DNA of 6,488 nt. Source: Sideroxydans sp. GTDB lineage: Bacteria; Pseudomonadota; Gammaproteobacteria; Burkholderiales; Gallionellaceae. Below the pieces are notes generated by a model that was not told where the DNA came from, did no database searches, and saw only the letters and a list, made by a program, of their open reading frames with translations. A program made the translations under genes and the position numbers. The stretch covers positions 1 through 6,488 of the forward strand of contig JAGVFD010000056.1 in assembly GCA_020057805.1 (NCBI GenBank), written 5' to 3'. Below are positions 5,591-6,488 of the stretch, in pieces (position 1 is the first letter of the stretch; each line of letters opens with the position of its first letter).

Positions 5591-6488
5591 TTAAAATAAT
5601 TCAATGTCCCCACTTTGCATGTGATGCTGGCGCACTGGATTTTTCGAGCTGAGATGGTCGGCGCGTTTGAATACCTCAACAATTTCTGCCAGCACCTGCA
5701 CCACTTCTTGTTGCGATACCAGCGCGCCACTTTGTTCCTGCTTGGCAACATCCTCCATACGCAGCCATGCGGTCTGCATGCAGTCGAGGCGTTGTATGGA
5801 ATGCTGCAACAGTTGATTGACCATGTCTTGAAATTGCAAAGAGGTGACCGCTGCGCCCACCACGTCATCTACTTTGATAGAGATAGCGGATTGCTTTTCA
5901 ATCACCTCGGTCATTGCTTGATTAATTTGCTGCACTTGAACCATCACGTTATCGAGTCGATGTTTGGATTGCAGTGCGAAATCCATATCCAGCGAAGCCA
6001 TGCGATTAATGACCTGCTCTGCATCCACAATCGCGCCATGCACTTGCGTCACATTGCTACGAATTTGCTGACTAAAATGTTCGGCGCGCGACGATAATTT
6101 GCGCACTTCGTCGGCCACAACGGCAAAGCCGCGCCCCGCTTCCCCCGCCCGCGCAGCTTCGATAGCTGCGTTCAGAGAGAGTAGATTGGTCTGTTTGGAA
6201 ATGGAGTCAATTTCGCCCAGCACTTCAAGAATGGCGCGCACTTGTTGGCTCACTGTTTCCATCTTCTCGGCCAACTCGACACCCGTCTTGCTGTTGTTGA
6301 TGATGCTGCCCACCAGCGCTTTTAAGGTGTTGGATGTTTCATCTAAATGATCGGTTAAGGCGGCTTCTCGGCGTTCCCCCTCGGCACCCGACCCTGTGAC
6401 AGATTCTGCAACGTCGCGTTGTTCGCGGATGAGCAGATGCATGCCATCAAAACTATTCAGCAGTTTGCCGATGGCATCACTTAATAAT
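5591..6488 (-). CDS. Methyl-accepting chemotaxis-like protein with CheZ-like C-terminal motif (5' end outside window)
   Basis: The frame is open to the right edge, giving the last 298 residues. An internal ATG at 6442 is not the real start, because coding continues upstream. Visible residues about 50-150 contain a complete chemoreceptor signalling hairpin, with the tip around [20 protein letters not shown] and then [19 protein letters not shown], which contacts CheW and CheA. No membrane segment is visible, but the N-terminus is not. After the hairpin comes a long helical stretch without a clear consensus methylation site, with FQDMVNQ at visible residues 219-225 (5833-5813). CheZ phosphatases have FQDLTGQ at the matching place, where Asp143 and Gln147 of E. 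coli act. The protein ends in an acidic, hydrophobic tail, SGDIELF. It is followed by cheY after 45 nt. Receptor-family membership is firm; a phosphatase or CheY-binding role is only a hypothesis. Confidence 0.92.
   Translation of the reverse strand, partial: LLSDAIGKLLNSFDGMHLLIREQRDVAESVTGSGAEGERREAALTDHLDETSNTLKALVGSIINNSKTGVELAEKMETVSQQVRAILEVLGEIDSISKQTNLLSLNAAIEAARAGEAGRGFAVVADEVRKLSSRAEHFSQQIRSNVTQVHGAIVDAEQVINRMASLDMDFALQSKHRLDNVMVQVQQINQAMTEVIEKQSAISIKVDDVVGAAVTSLQFQDMVNQLLQHSIQRLDCMQTAWLRMEDVAKQEQSGALVSQQEVVQVLAEIVEVFKRADHLSSKNPVRQHHMQSGDIELF

Noticed and set aside
5615..6097. 160-codon plus-strand open frame opposite the receptor-like protein
   Set aside because: It is antisense to a well-conserved signalling hairpin; its His/Leu-rich product is what antisense of such a coiled coil gives.
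5591..6442. Complete gene starting at the ATG at 6442
   Set aside because: The reading frame continues without a stop to the window edge and the upstream codons keep helical receptor-like character, so the gene is partial here.

Overview
The window is a compact chemotaxis signalling locus. All five protein genes lie on the minus strand, so the biological order runs from high to low coordinates: a receptor-type protein (start beyond the right edge), cheY, cheA, cheW, and a PAS-containing transmembrane chemoreceptor (C-terminus beyond the left edge). Gene order, the CheA linker style, the Aer-like PAS receptor with a second cytoplasmic PAS, and the two palindromic intergenic repeats suggest a motile betaproteobacterium. 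The Nitrosomonadales/Gallionellaceae are my best guess, but this is inference and not shown by a marker gene.

Right part (6488 to 3111): a receptor-like protein with a full methyl-accepting signalling hairpin, then a single-domain CheY, then the CheA kinase. The gaps are 45 nt and 41 nt with no terminator between them, so these three are probably one transcript whose promoter lies outside the window. Two features stand out. The receptor-like protein carries a CheZ-like F-Q-D-x-x-x-Q motif and an acidic, Phe-ending C-terminal tail. CheA has no recognisable P2 (CheY-docking) domain; in its place is a low-complexity linker with five copies of a Tyr-Gly-Phe-Phe type motif.

Middle (3110 to 2763): a 348-base gap with no gene. 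On the minus strand it holds, in order, a CCCTC/GAGGG palindromic repeat, a GTGGGCAAAC/GTTTGCCCAC palindromic repeat, an intrinsic terminator, and a close match to a sigma-28 (FliA) flagellar-class promoter. This gap appears to split the locus into two transcription units.

Left part (2762 to 1): cheW, then after 30 nt the chemoreceptor, which has an Aer-like N-terminal PAS, a helical periplasmic domain between two membrane helices, HAMP, a second PAS, a second HAMP-like region and the start of the methylation helix. It is cut by the window edge before its signalling tip.

Expected flow of information: the receptors and CheW control CheA autophosphorylation on His48, the phosphoryl group passes to CheY Asp53, and phospho-CheY acts on the flagellar motor. 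The receptor-like protein next to cheY may also help to remove phosphate from CheY or to localise it; that is a hypothesis. No cheR, cheB, cheD or dedicated cheZ is visible in the window.
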